Counted from the stretch's first letter, positions 24,748 to 36,062 are shown. The stretch is 64,000 nt of DNA from Methyloversatilis thermotolerans (GCF_000372885.1 NZ_KB889967.1:1243215-1307214), one strand, 5' to 3'. Numbers and translations are program-made. Notes: generated from the sequence alone by a model not told the origin.

Positions 24748-25764
24748 ATGCTCTACCCCCTGCTGCGCCCCCTGCTGTTCAAGCTTGACGCGGAACACGC
24801 CCACGAACTGACCCTCGGCGCGCTGGCGCGCACGGGCGCGCTGATGCCGCATCGCCGCATTCCGGACAATCCGGTGCGCTGCATGGGCCTGCAGCTTCCC
24901 AACCCGGTCGGACTGGCCGCCGGCCTGGACAAGAACGGCGCGGCGATCGACGGCCTTGCGCGGCTGGGCTTCGGATTCATCGAGATCGGCACGGTCACGC
25001 CGCGCCCGCAGCCGGGCAATCCGCGGCCACGCGTGTTCCGCCTGCCCGCGGCACAGGCCATCATCAACCGCATGGGCTTCAACAATCTCGGCCTGCAGGT
25101 GATGATGGACAACGTGAAGAGGTCGCGCTTCGTGCGCGACGGCGGCATCCTCGGCATCAATATCGGCAAGAACGCCGACACGCCGATCGAACGCGCCCTC
25201 GACGATTACCTGATATGCCTGCGCGGCGCCCATCCGTACGCAAGCTACATCACGGTCAACATTTCCAGTCCGAACACCCGGAATCTGCGCCAGCTCCAGG
25301 GCGCGGACGAACTCAACAGCCTGCTCGCCGCCATCGATGCGGAGCGTCGCACGCTGGATGCGACCTCGGGCCGGTGCGTTCCGCTGGCGCTCAAGATTGC
25401 GCCCGATCTCGATGGCGAACAGATAGACGCCATCGCCGACGCCGCGATCGCGCATCGCATCGATGCGCTCATCGCCACCAATACCACCTTGTCGCGCGAA
25501 GGCGTCGAACATCTGCCGAACGGACAGGAAGGTGGCGGGCTTTCCGGCGCACCGGTGTTCGAGCGTTCGACCGAAGTGCTGCGCACGCTGTCCGCACGGC
25601 TGGCCGGCAAGGTCGACCTGATAGGTGTAGGCGGCATCACCGGCGCGAAGCAGGCACGCGCGAAGATCGATGCGGGTGCTGTCGCGGTGCAGTTGTACAG
25701 CGGCCTGATCTACCGTGGTCCGGGCCTTGTGGCTGACGTGGCCCGCGCGCTGGCGACGCGTTGA
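24748..25764 (+). CDS. pyrD: Dihydroorotate dehydrogenase (quinone), class 2
   Basis: Protein of 338 residues, the normal length for membrane-linked class 2 enzymes. An N-terminal amphipathic extension ([20 protein letters not shown]) is followed by the FMN barrel: [48 protein letters not shown], the catalytic-base region [30 protein letters not shown], and the phosphate site GVGGI and LYSGLIY. It oxidises dihydroorotate to orotate with quinone as acceptor. Overlaps the next gene by four bases. Confidence 0.97.
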   Translation: MLYPLLRPLLFKLDAEHAHELTLGALARTGALMPHRRIPDNPVRCMGLQLPNPVGLAAGLDKNGAAIDGLARLGFGFIEIGTVTPRPQPGNPRPRVFRLPAAQAIINRMGFNNLGLQVMMDNVKRSRFVRDGGILGINIGKNADTPIERALDDYLICLRGAHPYASYITVNISSPNTRNLRQLQGADELNSLLAAIDAERRTLDATSGRCVPLALKIAPDLDGEQIDAIADAAIAHRIDALIATNTTLSREGVEHLPNGQEGGGLSGAPVFERSTEVLRTLSARLAGKVDLIGVGGITGAKQARAKIDAGAVAVQLYSGLIYRGPGLVADVARALATR

Positions 25765-27149
25765 AGCCTCCGGCCGGAGTGCGGCCACGCTCCGGCACGG
25801 CAGCGGACATCCTCGCACTGTCGCTGCCCATGCTGGTGTCGCAGCTCGCGGGCATCGGCACGCATATCGCCGACACGATCATCACGGCACGGCACGATAC
25901 GCTGGATGTGGCGGCGGTGGCAGTCGGCAGCGGTCTGTTCATGTCGGTGGCCATCGCGCTGATCGGCGTGCTGTATGCGGCGGCGCCCATCGTCGCCCAT
26001 CACATGGGGGCCGGACAGCGCGAGGACATCGCGCCGGCTTTCCAGCAGGCGGTGTGGCTGGCCCTCTTCCTGTCGATACCGGGCGTGCTGCTGCTGGCCT
26101 ATCCGTCGCCGCTGCTGTCCCTGTCCGCGCTCGATGCCGAGGTCGATCGCCGTACCCGCGAATATCTGCTGGCGCTCGCGGCGGCGCTGCCCGCATCGCT
26201 GCTGTTCCGCGCCTTCCAGGCGACCCTGAGTGGCCTCGGCCAGCCGCGCCCGGTCATGGTCATCATGCTCGCCTGCCTGGCGCTGCATGTGCCGCTGGCC
26301 TGGTGTCTGACCACCGGCGCCTTCGGCCTGCCGGCACTCGGTGCGCTTGGCTGCGGGGTGTCTACGCTGTGCGTGAACTGGCTGTCGGCACTGTGCGCAC
26401 TGGCCTGCCTGCTGCGCCAACCCTCCTTGCGCTCGCTGGATCTGCTCGGCAACTGGCAGGCACCGCGTGCCCGCGCGCAGCGCGAATTGCTCCGGCTGGG
26501 CGGACCGATGGGCATATCGAATTTCGTCGAGGTCACGAGCTTTGCGCTGATCGCGCTGTTCGTCGCCCGCCTGGGCGCCGATGTCGTGGCCGGTCATCGC
26601 ATCGTCGGCAATCTGAATGGTCTGTGTTTCATGCTGCCACTCGCACTGGGCAGCGGCACTCTGGTCCGTGTCGGTCAGGCCGCAGGTGGCCGCGACTGGC
26701 GCGCGGCACGTCATGCCGCCCTCACCGGCTTCACTCTGGCATGCAGCCTGGCCGCGTTGCTCGCAGCGCTGCTGTGGTGGCAGCGCGACGTCCTGCTTGC
26801 GCTGTTCGGCGGATCGACCGAAGTGCGCGAAGTGGCGGCAGCACTGATGCCTTATGTGGCGCTCTTCGTGGTGGTCGATGCCAGCCATACGCTGGCGTCC
26901 TTTGCGCTTCGCGGCTACAAGGTCACGCTGCAACCCATGCTCATCCACACGGTGTGCTTCTGGGGCATCGGCCTGGGGCTGGGCTATGTTCTCGCTTTCC
27001 ACGGGATGGAATTTGCAGGCACCGAGCTGCATCGGGCGCCCATGGGGGCGGCCGGTTTCTGGCTTGCCACGCTGCTGTCCACCGTGTGCGCCGGCCTGGC
27101 GATCGGCGCATTGCTCTGGCGCACCGTGCAGCGGTCCATGAAGGACTGA
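25761..27149 (+). CDS. MATE family efflux transporter
   Basis: Protein of 462 residues with twelve predicted membrane helices in two bundles, starting [20 protein letters not shown] after a short soluble N terminus; [20 protein letters not shown] and [20 protein letters not shown] are typical MATE stretches. It exports cationic drugs or metabolites driven by Na+ or H+; substrate unknown. The start is taken as TTG at 25761, overlapping the pyrD stop as TTGA; no ATG occurs before the first membrane helix. A T run at 27183-27188 after a GC-rich stretch may terminate the transcript. Confidence 0.9.
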   Translation: MKPPAGVRPRSGTAADILALSLPMLVSQLAGIGTHIADTIITARHDTLDVAAVAVGSGLFMSVAIALIGVLYAAAPIVAHHMGAGQREDIAPAFQQAVWLALFLSIPGVLLLAYPSPLLSLSALDAEVDRRTREYLLALAAALPASLLFRAFQATLSGLGQPRPVMVIMLACLALHVPLAWCLTTGAFGLPALGALGCGVSTLCVNWLSALCALACLLRQPSLRSLDLLGNWQAPRARAQRELLRLGGPMGISNFVEVTSFALIALFVARLGADVVAGHRIVGNLNGLCFMLPLALGSGTLVRVGQAAGGRDWRAARHAALTGFTLACSLAALLAALLWWQRDVLLALFGGSTEVREVAAALMPYVALFVVVDASHTLASFALRGYKVTLQPMLIHTVCFWGIGLGLGYVLAFHGMEFAGTELHRAPMGAAGFWLATLLSTVCAGLAIGALLWRTVQRSMKD

Positions 27150-27283
27150 GCAGCCCTCGTGAGCCGCGCCGCGCGATCAGGATTTTTTCCCGGAGGTGCA
27201 CCGCGGCTTTCAATTCAAGTAAAGTCGCGCACTGCATCCGGACACGTACAAATCAATCAGCCGGATATGCCCACGTCCTGACG

Positions 27284-28087
27284 ATGAATTCGAACTTCGT
27301 ACTTCGTCCGCCCTATATCGAGTACTTCCGCGATTTTTCCCGATTCCGCTCCGGATGGTGGTTGATCGCCCTCGTCGCCTCGGTGCTCATCCACGCCTTC
27401 TTCGTATGGCGTGCGTCCATCTATGTGCCGCGTGCGCCGCTCGAGGAACTGCGCGTCGAAGTACGCATGATCAAACCGGAGCCGCCGCCCCCTCCGCCGC
27501 CGCCACCGCCCAAGGTGATCGAGCCACCGCCGCCGCCACCGCCACCGCCGAAGCCGGTTCCCAAGCCGCCGAAGGAGGTGGTGCGCCAGCCACCGCCGCC
27601 GGTGCTCGCCGCGCCCCCTGCGCCGACCCCGCCCGCCCCGTCGGAACCGGTGGTGGCACCGCAACCCAAGGTGTCCGAACTGCCGCCCATCGACGCGCCG
27701 CCGCCGCCACCCGGTCCGCCGACGCCGGCCCCGGTTGCGCCGAGCGCACCGGTCGCGCCCGGTCCGGTCAGCAATGCGGCACCGGTGAGCGACAACTTCG
27801 ATTCCCTGCTGAGCGGCTTCGGGCGCGAGCTGTCGCGCAGCTTCGAGAAGAACAAGCGCTATCCGCGCGTGGCGCAGATGCGCGGGCTGCAGGGCAAGCT
27901 CGAACTGCTGTTCGAGTTCGAGAACGGCGAACTGGTGAATGTGAGCGTGAAGAAATCCAGTGGCCACTCGGTACTGGACGAGGCGGCGATCGAGGTCGCG
28001 CGCAAGCTCACCTTGCCCGCACTGGCCGGCGCCCTGGCGCAGCGCAAGTTCAGCTTCACGCTGCCGGTGGACTACAAGCTGCAATGA
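27284..28087 (+). CDS. TonB family energy transducer
   Basis: Protein of 267 residues: short cytoplasmic N terminus, one membrane helix (about 25-45, WLIALVASVLIHAFFVW with the conserved SxxxH pattern), a periplasmic proline-rich spacer with runs of ten and nine prolines (about 65-165), and a TonB C-terminal domain (NKRYPRVAQMRGLQGKLELL, VKKSSGHSVLDEAAIEVARK). It would pass proton-motive energy to outer-membrane receptors. No exbB/exbD or receptor gene is next to it. The ATG at 27284 is the only start giving the membrane anchor. The 134 bases upstream contain no clear promoter. Confidence 0.88.
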   Translation: MNSNFVLRPPYIEYFRDFSRFRSGWWLIALVASVLIHAFFVWRASIYVPRAPLEELRVEVRMIKPEPPPPPPPPPPKVIEPPPPPPPPPKPVPKPPKEVVRQPPPPVLAAPPAPTPPAPSEPVVAPQPKVSELPPIDAPPPPPGPPTPAPVAPSAPVAPGPVSNAAPVSDNFDSLLSGFGRELSRSFEKNKRYPRVAQMRGLQGKLELLFEFENGELVNVSVKKSSGHSVLDEAAIEVARKLTLPALAGALAQRKFSFTLPVDYKLQ

Positions 28088-28132
28088 ACCGGCGCCGCAC
28101 CGGCCGGCCCGGCGCGGCAGTCAGGTGAGGGT

Positions 28133-29140
<1,008 letters not shown>

Positions 29141-29149
29141 GCCCGCCCC

Positions 29150-30472
29150 TCAGCGCCGGCCGATGGCCGAGTACTCGATGCCGAAGCCGCGCACCACCGA
29201 CGGTTCGTACAGATTGCGCCCGTCGAACACCACCGGCTGCTTCAGCGCACTCTTCATCCGCTCGAAGTCCGGACTGCGGAATTCCTTCCACTCCGTCACG
29301 ATCACCAGCGCGTCCGCCCCCTCCAGCGCATCCATCGGCTTGTCCGCATACGTCAGCCGCGGCTCCTCTCCGAAGATGCGCTTCGTTTCCGTCATCGCAA
29401 CCGGGTCATACGCCGTCACCGTCGCGCCCCGCTTGAACAGCTCGCCGATGATCACCCGGCTCGGCGCCTCGCGCATGTCGTCCGTGTTCGGCTTGAACGC
29501 CAGTCCCCACAGCGCGAAACGCCGACCCGACAGATCCTCGCCGAAGCGCGCCACGATCTTGTCCACCAGCACCATCTTCTGCACGTCGTTCGCGTCCTCC
29601 ACCGCCTGCAGCACCTGCAGCGCCTGGCCGTTCTCGCGCGCGGTGCGGATCAGTGCCTTCACGTCCTTCGGGAAGCAGCTCCCGCCATAGCCGCAGCCGG
29701 CATACAGAAAGTGGTAGCCGATGCGCGGGTCCGAACCGATGCCCTGGCGCACCATTTCGATGTCCGCTCCCATGCGGTCGGCCAGCAGCGCCAGTTCGTT
29801 CATGAAGCTGATGCGCGTGGCCAGCATCGCGTTCGCCGCGTACTTGGTCAGTTCCGCGCTGCGCACATCCATCACCACCAGCTTGTCCCGGTTGCGCTGG
29901 AACGGCGCGTACAGCGCGCGCATCAGGTGGATCGCACGTTCGTCCTCCGCGCCCACCACGATGCGGTCCGGACGCATGAAGTCCTCCACCGCCGCGCCTT
30001 CCTTCAGGAATTCCGGGTTGGACACCACTGCGAATTCCATCTCCTGGCCGCGCTTGGCCAGCTCGTCGGCAATCGCGGCCTTGACCTTGTCCGCCGTGCC
30101 CACCGGCACCGTGCTCTTGTCCACCACCACCTTGTAATCGGTCATCAGCCGGCCGATATTGCGCGCCGCCGACAGCACGTACTGCAGGTCCGCAGAGCCG
30201 TCCTCGTCCGGCGGCGTCCCCACCGCGATGAACTGTATCGTGCCGAAACGCACCGCTTCGGCCACTTCCGTCGTGAAGTGCAGCCGGCCCGCCTCCACGT
30301 TGCGCGCAACCACCGCGTCCAGTCCCGGCTCGTGGATCGGTATGCCCCCCTCCTTCAGGATCCGGATCTTCTCCGGATCAAGGTCCAGGCACAGCACGTC
30401 ATTGCCCATCTCGGCCAGGCAGGCCCCGGATACCAGCCCTACGTAGCCAGTGCCGATTACGGTGATCTTCAT
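29150..30472 (-). CDS. ugd: UDP-glucose 6-dehydrogenase
   Basis: Protein of 440 residues: Rossmann motif [20 protein letters not shown] at the N terminus, central helix [19 protein letters not shown], catalytic cysteine C266 in [15 protein letters not shown], and the C-terminal UDP-binding domain ([31 protein letters not shown]). It oxidises UDP-glucose twice to UDP-glucuronate. Upstream of and probably co-transcribed with the epimerase gene. Confidence 0.97.
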   Translation of the reverse strand: MKITVIGTGYVGLVSGACLAEMGNDVLCLDLDPEKIRILKEGGIPIHEPGLDAVVARNVEAGRLHFTTEVAEAVRFGTIQFIAVGTPPDEDGSADLQYVLSAARNIGRLMTDYKVVVDKSTVPVGTADKVKAAIADELAKRGQEMEFAVVSNPEFLKEGAAVEDFMRPDRIVVGAEDERAIHLMRALYAPFQRNRDKLVVMDVRSAELTKYAANAMLATRISFMNELALLADRMGADIEMVRQGIGSDPRIGYHFLYAGCGYGGSCFPKDVKALIRTARENGQALQVLQAVEDANDVQKMVLVDKIVARFGEDLSGRRFALWGLAFKPNTDDMREAPSRVIIGELFKRGATVTAYDPVAMTETKRIFGEEPRLTYADKPMDALEGADALVIVTEWKEFRSPDFERMKSALKQPVVFDGRNLYEPSVVRGFGIEYSAIGRR

Positions 30473-30540
30473 GCGGAAAGGTCCGTTGAAAGGTTGATTC
30501 GGTATGCGCGGCGTCGGCCTCGCCTACCGACGGGAAGGGG

Positions 30541-31725
30541 TCAGTTGTCGGGTTCGAGGTTCAGCACGGCGAGCAGCGCCTGCAGCGATGCGGCGCCCAG
30601 ATTGCGACTGCGCGCGGCGCTCCAGCCGAACAGGCCGTCGGGTAGCTGGGCGTTGTCCTTGAAAGGCATCTCCAGAGTCAGCGCCAGACAACCGAACTGG
30701 TGGAATACCCATTTGGATGCCAGCGTGAGCAGTTCATCGGTGAAGCGGTCGGGCGCATAGCCTTCACGGTCCTGGAAATCGGGACTGGCCGCCAGCAGCG
30801 CATCGATGAAACAGCGCTCGCGCCGCGCGTCCTGTTCGCCAAAGCCCGGCACCATGCCGTTTCCATCCACGAACACGAACGGTAGGGTTTCGTCGCCGTG
30901 GATGTCGAGGAAAAGGTCCACACCGGTGCTCAACATGCGCGCGCGCACCAGCGCCACTTCCGGGCTGACATCCATGTCCGGCTCTCGCCAGGCGCGGTTC
31001 AGATTGCAGCCACGCGCGTTGGTGCGCAGATTGCCGCGCACCGAGCCATCCGGATTCATGTTCGGAACCACGCGGAAACAGGCGCGTTCCAGCAGACGGC
31101 GCGACAGCGGATCCGAGGTGTCGTACAGGCGCTCGAGCAAGCCCTCGACGTAGAACTCCGCCATGGTTTCGCCCGGATGCTGACGCGCGGTGATCCAGAC
31201 ATTGCGCTTGCCGGGCGACGGCCGGCCCACGGTAATGAGGTTCAGGTCACGCCCGTCCGGCGTGACGCCCAGATCGCTGACCGAAGCCACCGGGCTGGAA
31301 TCGGCCGCACCCAGCAGTTCGAGATGGCGTTCCCACGAATACGGTTCGAAATAGGCCAGATAAAGGCTGTCGAAATCGGGCGTCACCGAAAACCGGTAGC
31401 GCCGGCCATCGTACTGGCCGGCCGGCAGCCGGAACCAGTTGCGGCGATCATGGGATGCCACCACGCGATAGCCCTCCCAGCCGCCGGGATAAGCCGATTC
31501 GCCGGCGTTCTCGAAACTGAGCACGCAAGGCTTGCCGCCCGCCCCCTGCAGCCGGAAATGGAACCATTGCCGGAAGCCGGCCGCGTTGTCGGCGCGCAGA
31601 TTGAGACGGATATCGGACGGATCGCTGCAATCGATCACCTCGATCGCACCGCTGTCGAACTGGTTGCTGATTCGGATCACGCGTCGGCCCGCAGTATTCG
31701 CAATGGGCCGAAGTATACCGGCCAT
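30541..31725 (-). CDS. M14-family zinc carboxypeptidase
   Basis: Protein of 394 residues: a beta-sandwich N-terminal domain (about 15-130; SNQFDSGAIEVIDC) followed by an M14 peptidase domain with zinc ligands in ARQHPGETMAEFYVEG (HxxE) and DIHGDE (distal His), and VPNMNPDGSVRGNLRTNARG as the substrate-binding Arg/Asn region. This domain pair matches the cytosolic carboxypeptidase-like group. No signal peptide is seen, so probably cytoplasmic. A GTG at 31680 (VIRISNQFDSG) is an alternative start closer to the family N terminus. Substrate unknown. Confidence 0.85.
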   Translation of the reverse strand: MAGILRPIANTAGRRVIRISNQFDSGAIEVIDCSDPSDIRLNLRADNAAGFRQWFHFRLQGAGGKPCVLSFENAGESAYPGGWEGYRVVASHDRRNWFRLPAGQYDGRRYRFSVTPDFDSLYLAYFEPYSWERHLELLGAADSSPVASVSDLGVTPDGRDLNLITVGRPSPGKRNVWITARQHPGETMAEFYVEGLLERLYDTSDPLSRRLLERACFRVVPNMNPDGSVRGNLRTNARGCNLNRAWREPDMDVSPEVALVRARMLSTGVDLFLDIHGDETLPFVFVDGNGMVPGFGEQDARRERCFIDALLAASPDFQDREGYAPDRFTDELLTLASKWVFHQFGCLALTLEMPFKDNAQLPDGLFGWSAARSRNLGAASLQALLAVLNLEPDN

Positions 31726-31900
31726 GCCGTGGAAATCGCTCCGGGCACCATCCGTTCATCCGGACCGGCGGCCCCAGGGCATGGATGAATCGCCCGGCGC
31801 ACGCATTGGGCGCAAAGACCTGCGACCGGCGCACTTGCCCGCGCCGAGCGACCAGGCCGCTGCCGGGCACGACGGCGAGGCGGCGCATGAGCGGTCGGCC

Positions 31901-31934
31901 CGCGGGCATTTCGCGGTGGACCGGGATGCCCGCG
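31901..31934 (-). terminator. Hairpin downstream of the rmuC-AEC operon
   Basis: Nine-base arms CGCGGGCAT (31901-31909) and ATGCCCGCG (31926-31934) pair around a 16-base loop, 15 bases after the AEC transporter stop. No T tract follows on the minus strand, so the terminator role is uncertain. The rest of 31726-31948 shows nothing I can name. Confidence 0.4.
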
Positions 31935-31948
31935 CCCCCCGCGCATGT

Positions 31949-32899
31949 TCACGGGGACGGGAAAGCTCGCACCAGGGCGAGCATGAGCGGGGTGGTGAGC
32001 GAGGCCAGCGCGGTGGACATCAGCAGACTGCTGGCCACCGGACCCTGCAGCGCATCGAACTGGCGCGACATGAGATACACGTTGGCACCGACCGACAGCG
32101 AGGCCAGCAGCACCACCGCCTGGGTTTCCACCGCCGGCAGTGCCAGCGCCCGCGCCAGCAGCCACACGACGAGCGGATGCACGAAAAGCTTCAGCACGCT
32201 GATGCTGGCACTGAGATGCCAGCCCTTGCGCATTCCGAATTCGGCCAGCCCCATGCCCAGCGCCACCAGCGACATGGGCAGCGCCGCATCGCCCAGCATG
32301 CGGACCGGCTGGTCGACCAGGGGTGGCAGGCGCAGTCCGAGCAGCCCGAATACCGTGCCGCTCAGAATGGATGCCACCAGCGGATTGGTCAGCACGCCAC
32401 GCGCGGTCTTGCCGAAGCCGGCCAGCGTCAGCGCGCCCTGGCGCGCCCATTCGACCGACACCGTCACCAGGGTCCACAGGATGAGCGCATTGAACACGAT
32501 GACCAGCGCGGCCGCCGGAAGCGCTTCCTCGCCCAGCAGTACGCGGGTCAGCGGCAGGCCCAGCAGCACATTGTTGGAAAAGACCCCGCCGAGTGCGAAC
32601 ACCGACTGCGACACCCCGTCCAGACGGAACACCGCCGACGACAGCAGGCGACCGAACACGAACACGACGAGGCAGCCACCGAAGAACGCGGCCAGCAGGC
32701 GCATGTCGACCGGCGGCAGATCGCCGAAACCGCTCATCAGGCGGAACAGCATGGCCGGCAGCGCGATCGAGAACACGAATCGGGCCAGTGCGTCGCCGGC
32801 CGCCTTGGGCCAGCCGCCCCAGCGCGATATCGCGTAGCCGACGAATACCAGAACGAACAGCGGTGCCGCCAGAGCGATCTGCTGCAGGATGGCGGTCAC
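31949..32899 (-). CDS. AEC family (auxin efflux carrier-type) permease
   Basis: Membrane protein of 316 residues with about ten helices in two halves, starting (GTG) with TAILQQIALAAPLFVLVFVG and containing GVFSNNVLLGLPLTRVLLGE, the conserved crossing motif with polar Asn residues. AEC proteins transport organic acids such as malate or malonate, or hormones in plants; the substrate here is unknown. The GTG overlaps the rmuC stop (GTGA), so the gene is coupled to rmuC. Confidence 0.88.
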   Translation of the reverse strand: MTAILQQIALAAPLFVLVFVGYAISRWGGWPKAAGDALARFVFSIALPAMLFRLMSGFGDLPPVDMRLLAAFFGGCLVVFVFGRLLSSAVFRLDGVSQSVFALGGVFSNNVLLGLPLTRVLLGEEALPAAALVIVFNALILWTLVTVSVEWARQGALTLAGFGKTARGVLTNPLVASILSGTVFGLLGLRLPPLVDQPVRMLGDAALPMSLVALGMGLAEFGMRKGWHLSASISVLKLFVHPLVVWLLARALALPAVETQAVVLLASLSVGANVYLMSRQFDALQGPVASSLLMSTALASLTTPLMLALVRAFPSP

Positions 32900-34161
32900 G
32901 ATGCGCGATCCGCCCTGTCCGGCGCGTCGATGGCCTGCAGCGCGTCACTGTCCGCCCGCTCGATGCGACCGAACTGGGTGGTGATGCGACGGCTGGACAC
33001 GGCCACGTCCTGCACGTCCTCGTGCGCCTGGCGGATGTGGGTGGCGAGCTTTTCCATGCGCTTGTCGAACAGTACGAAATCCTTGGCCAGGCGACCCAGC
33101 GCATCGCGTATCAGATGGATCTGCCGCCGCGTCTCGACGTCCTTGAGCACGGCGCGCGCAGTATTGAGCACCGCCATCAGCGTGGTGGGCGACACGATCC
33201 ACACCCGCTTCGTCTGGGCGTAGGCGATCACCTCGGCGTGATGCGCATGCAGTTCGGCGAATACCGCCTCGGCCGGCAGGAACATGACCGCACCATCGGA
33301 TGTTTCGTCGGCCAGGATGTATTTCGTGGCGATATCGTCCACGTGCTTGCGCACGTCGGCCCGGAACGCCGCCTGTGCCTGCCGGCGCTCGACCTCGCCC
33401 GCGTCGGCGGCGAACATGCGGTGGTAGTTCTCGAGCGGAAACTTTGCATCCACCGCCACCCGGCCTGTCGGCTCGGGCAAGCTGAGCAGACAGTCGACGC
33501 GCGCGCCATTGCCCAGTGTGGCCTGGAAGGCATAGGCATCGGGCGGCAAGGCATTGCGCACCAGCGCCTCGAGCTGCACTTCGCCGAAGGCGCCGCGCGC
33601 CTTCTTGTCTCCGAGCAGTTCGCGCAGGCTCACGACGCTGGACGACAGACCTTCGATCTTCTTCTGCGCCTCGTCTATCGTGGCCAGCCGCGCCATCACG
33701 CTGGCGAAGGTTTCATTGGTCTTGCGGAAGCCCTCTTCCAGCCTTTCGTGCACGCGACCTCCCAGCGCTTCCAGCCGCTCGTTCACGGTCCGCGTCAAGG
33801 ATTCCATGGAAGCGGTGAGCTGCACCGATGCATTCTGCAATCCCTGCTGCAAGGCGTCCTGCTGACGCTGCGTATGTTCGGCCTGGGAATGCTGCTGGGC
33901 GAGTTGCAGAGCGGCAATGGCGTCGCGCGCCGCCTGCAGTTCCTGGTGCGTGGCGCGCAGCAGACGCTCGTTCGCCTGCGCCTGCATGCCGGCCGTACGT
34001 TCGGTCTGGCGCTGCAGCCCCTCGTGCAGCGCCTGCAGGATCCGATGCTCGTCGTCCCGCCCCCCGTCGCGCCGGACAGCGCGCCAGACGATGGCGGCCA
34101 GCACGGCCAGGCCGGCCAGATCCAGCAGCAGCAGGGACAGCAGAACAGTGAAATCCGTCAC
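32896..34161 (-). CDS. rmuC: DNA recombination protein RmuC
   Basis: Protein of 421 residues: N-terminal membrane anchor (FTVLLSLLLLDLAGLAVLAA), a long coiled coil (about 45-180, rich in Q, E, L and A) and the RmuC nuclease-like domain (GAFGEVQLEALVRNALPPDA, VAVDAKFPLENYHRMF, FLPAEAVFAELHAHHAEVIA). Members limit sequence inversions between short repeats and have a predicted PD-(D/E)xK fold. The start is GTG at 34161; an extended -10 promoter lies upstream at 34216. Confidence 0.93.
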   Translation of the reverse strand: MTDFTVLLSLLLLDLAGLAVLAAIVWRAVRRDGGRDDEHRILQALHEGLQRQTERTAGMQAQANERLLRATHQELQAARDAIAALQLAQQHSQAEHTQRQQDALQQGLQNASVQLTASMESLTRTVNERLEALGGRVHERLEEGFRKTNETFASVMARLATIDEAQKKIEGLSSSVVSLRELLGDKKARGAFGEVQLEALVRNALPPDAYAFQATLGNGARVDCLLSLPEPTGRVAVDAKFPLENYHRMFAADAGEVERRQAQAAFRADVRKHVDDIATKYILADETSDGAVMFLPAEAVFAELHAHHAEVIAYAQTKRVWIVSPTTLMAVLNTARAVLKDVETRRQIHLIRDALGRLAKDFVLFDKRMEKLATHIRQAHEDVQDVAVSSRRITTQFGRIERADSDALQAIDAPDRADRAS

Positions 34162-34215
34162 GGAATCGGGTAACTAAATGGACGCGTACAGTTACAGCAA
34201 TTGGGGCCGCTTCGA

Positions 34216-34224
34216 AGTATAGCA
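34216..34224 (-). promoter_or_regulatory. Extended -10 promoter of rmuC
   Basis: The minus strand reads TGCTATACT, a TGn extended -10 with five of six consensus bases. Transcription would begin near 34209, leaving a leader of about 48 bases before the GTG at 34161. No matching -35 is seen, which extended -10 promoters can do without. Confidence 0.45.
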
Positions 34225-34404
34225 GGCGGCGGAAAACGGCTTGCATACGTGCTTTGGAACCGACACCCCGGACGCGCCATGAAATGCCATCGTACTTGAC
34301 CGTCGATTGTGCAGCACAACAAAGCGGGGTGAGCCGGGAAATCCTGCTCAAGCGGCTGTGGCGCGGGCCGATACTTCGAGACAGATCATTCATTGAGCGT
34401 CGTC

Positions 34405-35688
34405 ATGGCCCACGCAATGTTGTCAGCCGCCGCGGAAGCCGACCAAAGACCCGGCGCCGACATCGTCCATCACGCCCAGGGCGTGCTGGCCCGATACCAG
34501 GGCTTGACCCTGACCAGTCACTTCCAGCCGATTTTCAGTGTGTCCCATTGCCGTGCCATCGGACACGAAGGCCTGCTGCGCGCCACTGATGCGGAAGGTA
34601 CGCCGGTCGCGCCGACGCGCGTCATCAGCAGCCCGCGCAGCTACGAGGACCTGCGCTATCTCGACCAGTTGTGCCGCTATCTTCACGTGAGCAATCACGC
34701 CGCCACCGCTCCGAGTGGCGGCTGGCTGTTCCTGAACATCCATCCCGAGGTATTCCGCCGCGGCCCGGACGAAGACCTGAGCGACTTCCTGCCGGAGCTG
34801 ACCGACCACCCGGAGATCGATCCGCGCCACATCGTGATCGAAGTGATGGAACAGGCCGTGTCCGAGAACGAGGGCTTTGCGCGGACCGTGGAATATCTGC
34901 GCGGGCTGGGTTGCATGATCGCGCTCGACGATTTCGGCGCCGGACATTCGAACTTCGACCGGATCTGGACGCTGCAGCCTGAAATCGTCAAGCTCGACCG
35001 CTCCTTCGCAACCAAATCGGTCGAGGATCCGTCCGCGCGCCGCCTGCTGCCGCAGATCGTGAGCCTGATCCACGAAGCCGGATCGCTGGTGCTGCTCGAA
35101 GGTGTCGAAACCGAGGCTCAGGCGGTGGCCGCGCTCGACGCCGACATCGATTTCATCCAGGGTTTCTATTTCGCGATGCCACAGGCGAGGCCGGTCGACA
35201 CGCGCGAAATGAATGTCGTGCTGAATACGCTGTGGGAACGTTTCGACCTGACGCGCGGCCACGGCGCTGCGCGCTACCGCGAACTGATCGCGCCCTACAT
35301 CCACGCGCTGGGCAGCAGCGCCGTACTGATGGAAGAAGGTGCGCCGATGGACGACGCCTGTCGCAGCTTTCTCGACCTGGAGCGCGCCGACTGCTGCTTC
35401 CTGCTCGATGCCGAAGGCCGTCAGGTCGGGCGCAATGTGCGGGCAAGCAGCGCGCACGGTCGTCCGGACAGTCAGTACCGCGAACTTTCGATGAACCGCC
35501 ACGCCCGCTGGTCGCGCCGCCCCTACTTCAGGCGCGCGATCGAGAACGTCGGCAAGGTGCAGGTGACCCGTCCCTATCTGTCCATTTCGTCGGGGCTGCT
35601 GTGCGTCACCGTATCCATCGCCTATCGCGCCTGGAACGACGAACTGCGCGTACTGTGCGGCGATCTGCACTGGCCGCAGGTGGTGTAA
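34405..35688 (+). CDS. EAL-domain c-di-GMP phosphodiesterase with C-terminal sensor domain
   Basis: Protein of 427 residues. The EAL domain (about 30-265) keeps the catalytic positions: E55 in GHEGLLR (EAL reads EGL), N in LNIHPE, E in IEVMEQ, the DDFG loop with GAGHSNF, K in EIVKLDR, E in LLEGVETEAQ and Q in IQGFYF. It is therefore predicted to hydrolyse c-di-GMP. The C-terminal 160 residues (CCFLLDAEGRQVG, RPYFRRAI, TRPYLSISSGLLCVTVS) resemble the YkuI_C PAS/Cache-like domain. There is no membrane segment and no GGDEF domain. A TTG at 34393 is a possible earlier start. The 243 bases upstream contain no certain promoter. Confidence 0.88.
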   Translation: MAHAMLSAAAEADQRPGADIVHHAQGVLARYQGLTLTSHFQPIFSVSHCRAIGHEGLLRATDAEGTPVAPTRVISSPRSYEDLRYLDQLCRYLHVSNHAATAPSGGWLFLNIHPEVFRRGPDEDLSDFLPELTDHPEIDPRHIVIEVMEQAVSENEGFARTVEYLRGLGCMIALDDFGAGHSNFDRIWTLQPEIVKLDRSFATKSVEDPSARRLLPQIVSLIHEAGSLVLLEGVETEAQAVAALDADIDFIQGFYFAMPQARPVDTREMNVVLNTLWERFDLTRGHGAARYRELIAPYIHALGSSAVLMEEGAPMDDACRSFLDLERADCCFLLDAEGRQVGRNVRASSAHGRPDSQYRELSMNRHARWSRRPYFRRAIENVGKVQVTRPYLSISSGLLCVTVSIAYRAWNDELRVLCGDLHWPQVV

Positions 35689-35735
35689 GCCCGTTGACGC
35701 TTGCCCGCCCGCCGGAATTGCGGCACGCTTGCCCG

Positions 35736-36062
35736 ATGCGCGCTGTTTCCTCCCCGTCCTTGCGTCGCCTTTTCGCACTGCTGATGCTGTGTGCGCTGCC
35801 GCTGCACGCATACGCCATGCAGTGCAGCACGCAGTGCGCCCTGGCTGATGCACTTGCAAAGATCGACATGCCCGGTCACGACTGCGATTGCACTGACGAC
35901 TGCCCGCAGGCAGCGCTGTGCGATGCTGCGCACGCGGTCGCCATACCGAACGCCCTGCCCGGTGCGAGCGGGGCCGGCATGCCGGTCCATGCTGCGCCAA
36001 TCGACGCGCCCGCCTTTTCCCGTACCGACGGGCCTGCGGAAAGACCTCCCCGCACAGCCTGA
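35736..36062 (+). CDS. Small periplasmic cysteine-rich protein, probably metal-related
   Basis: Protein of 108 residues with a signal peptide (about 1-27, ending LPLHAYA). The mature part has six cysteines (30, 34, 50, 52, 56, 62), closely spaced around HDCDCTDDC, then a Pro/Ala-rich tail ending PAERPPRTA, an ending often seen in small copper-cluster proteins. No domain is recognised. It opens a four-gene run with an outer-membrane-like protein, an HMA protein and a MerT-like protein, so metal binding or sensing in the periplasm is the best guess. Confidence 0.65.
   Translation: MRAVSSPSLRRLFALLMLCALPLHAYAMQCSTQCALADALAKIDMPGHDCDCTDDCPQAALCDAAHAVAIPNALPGASGAGMPVHAAPIDAPAFSRTDGPAERPPRTA

Noticed and set aside
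31726-31948. Small gene between the M14 peptidase and the AEC carrier
   Set aside because: The frames there are GC-biased shadows without ribosome site or family sequence; only a hairpin is supported.
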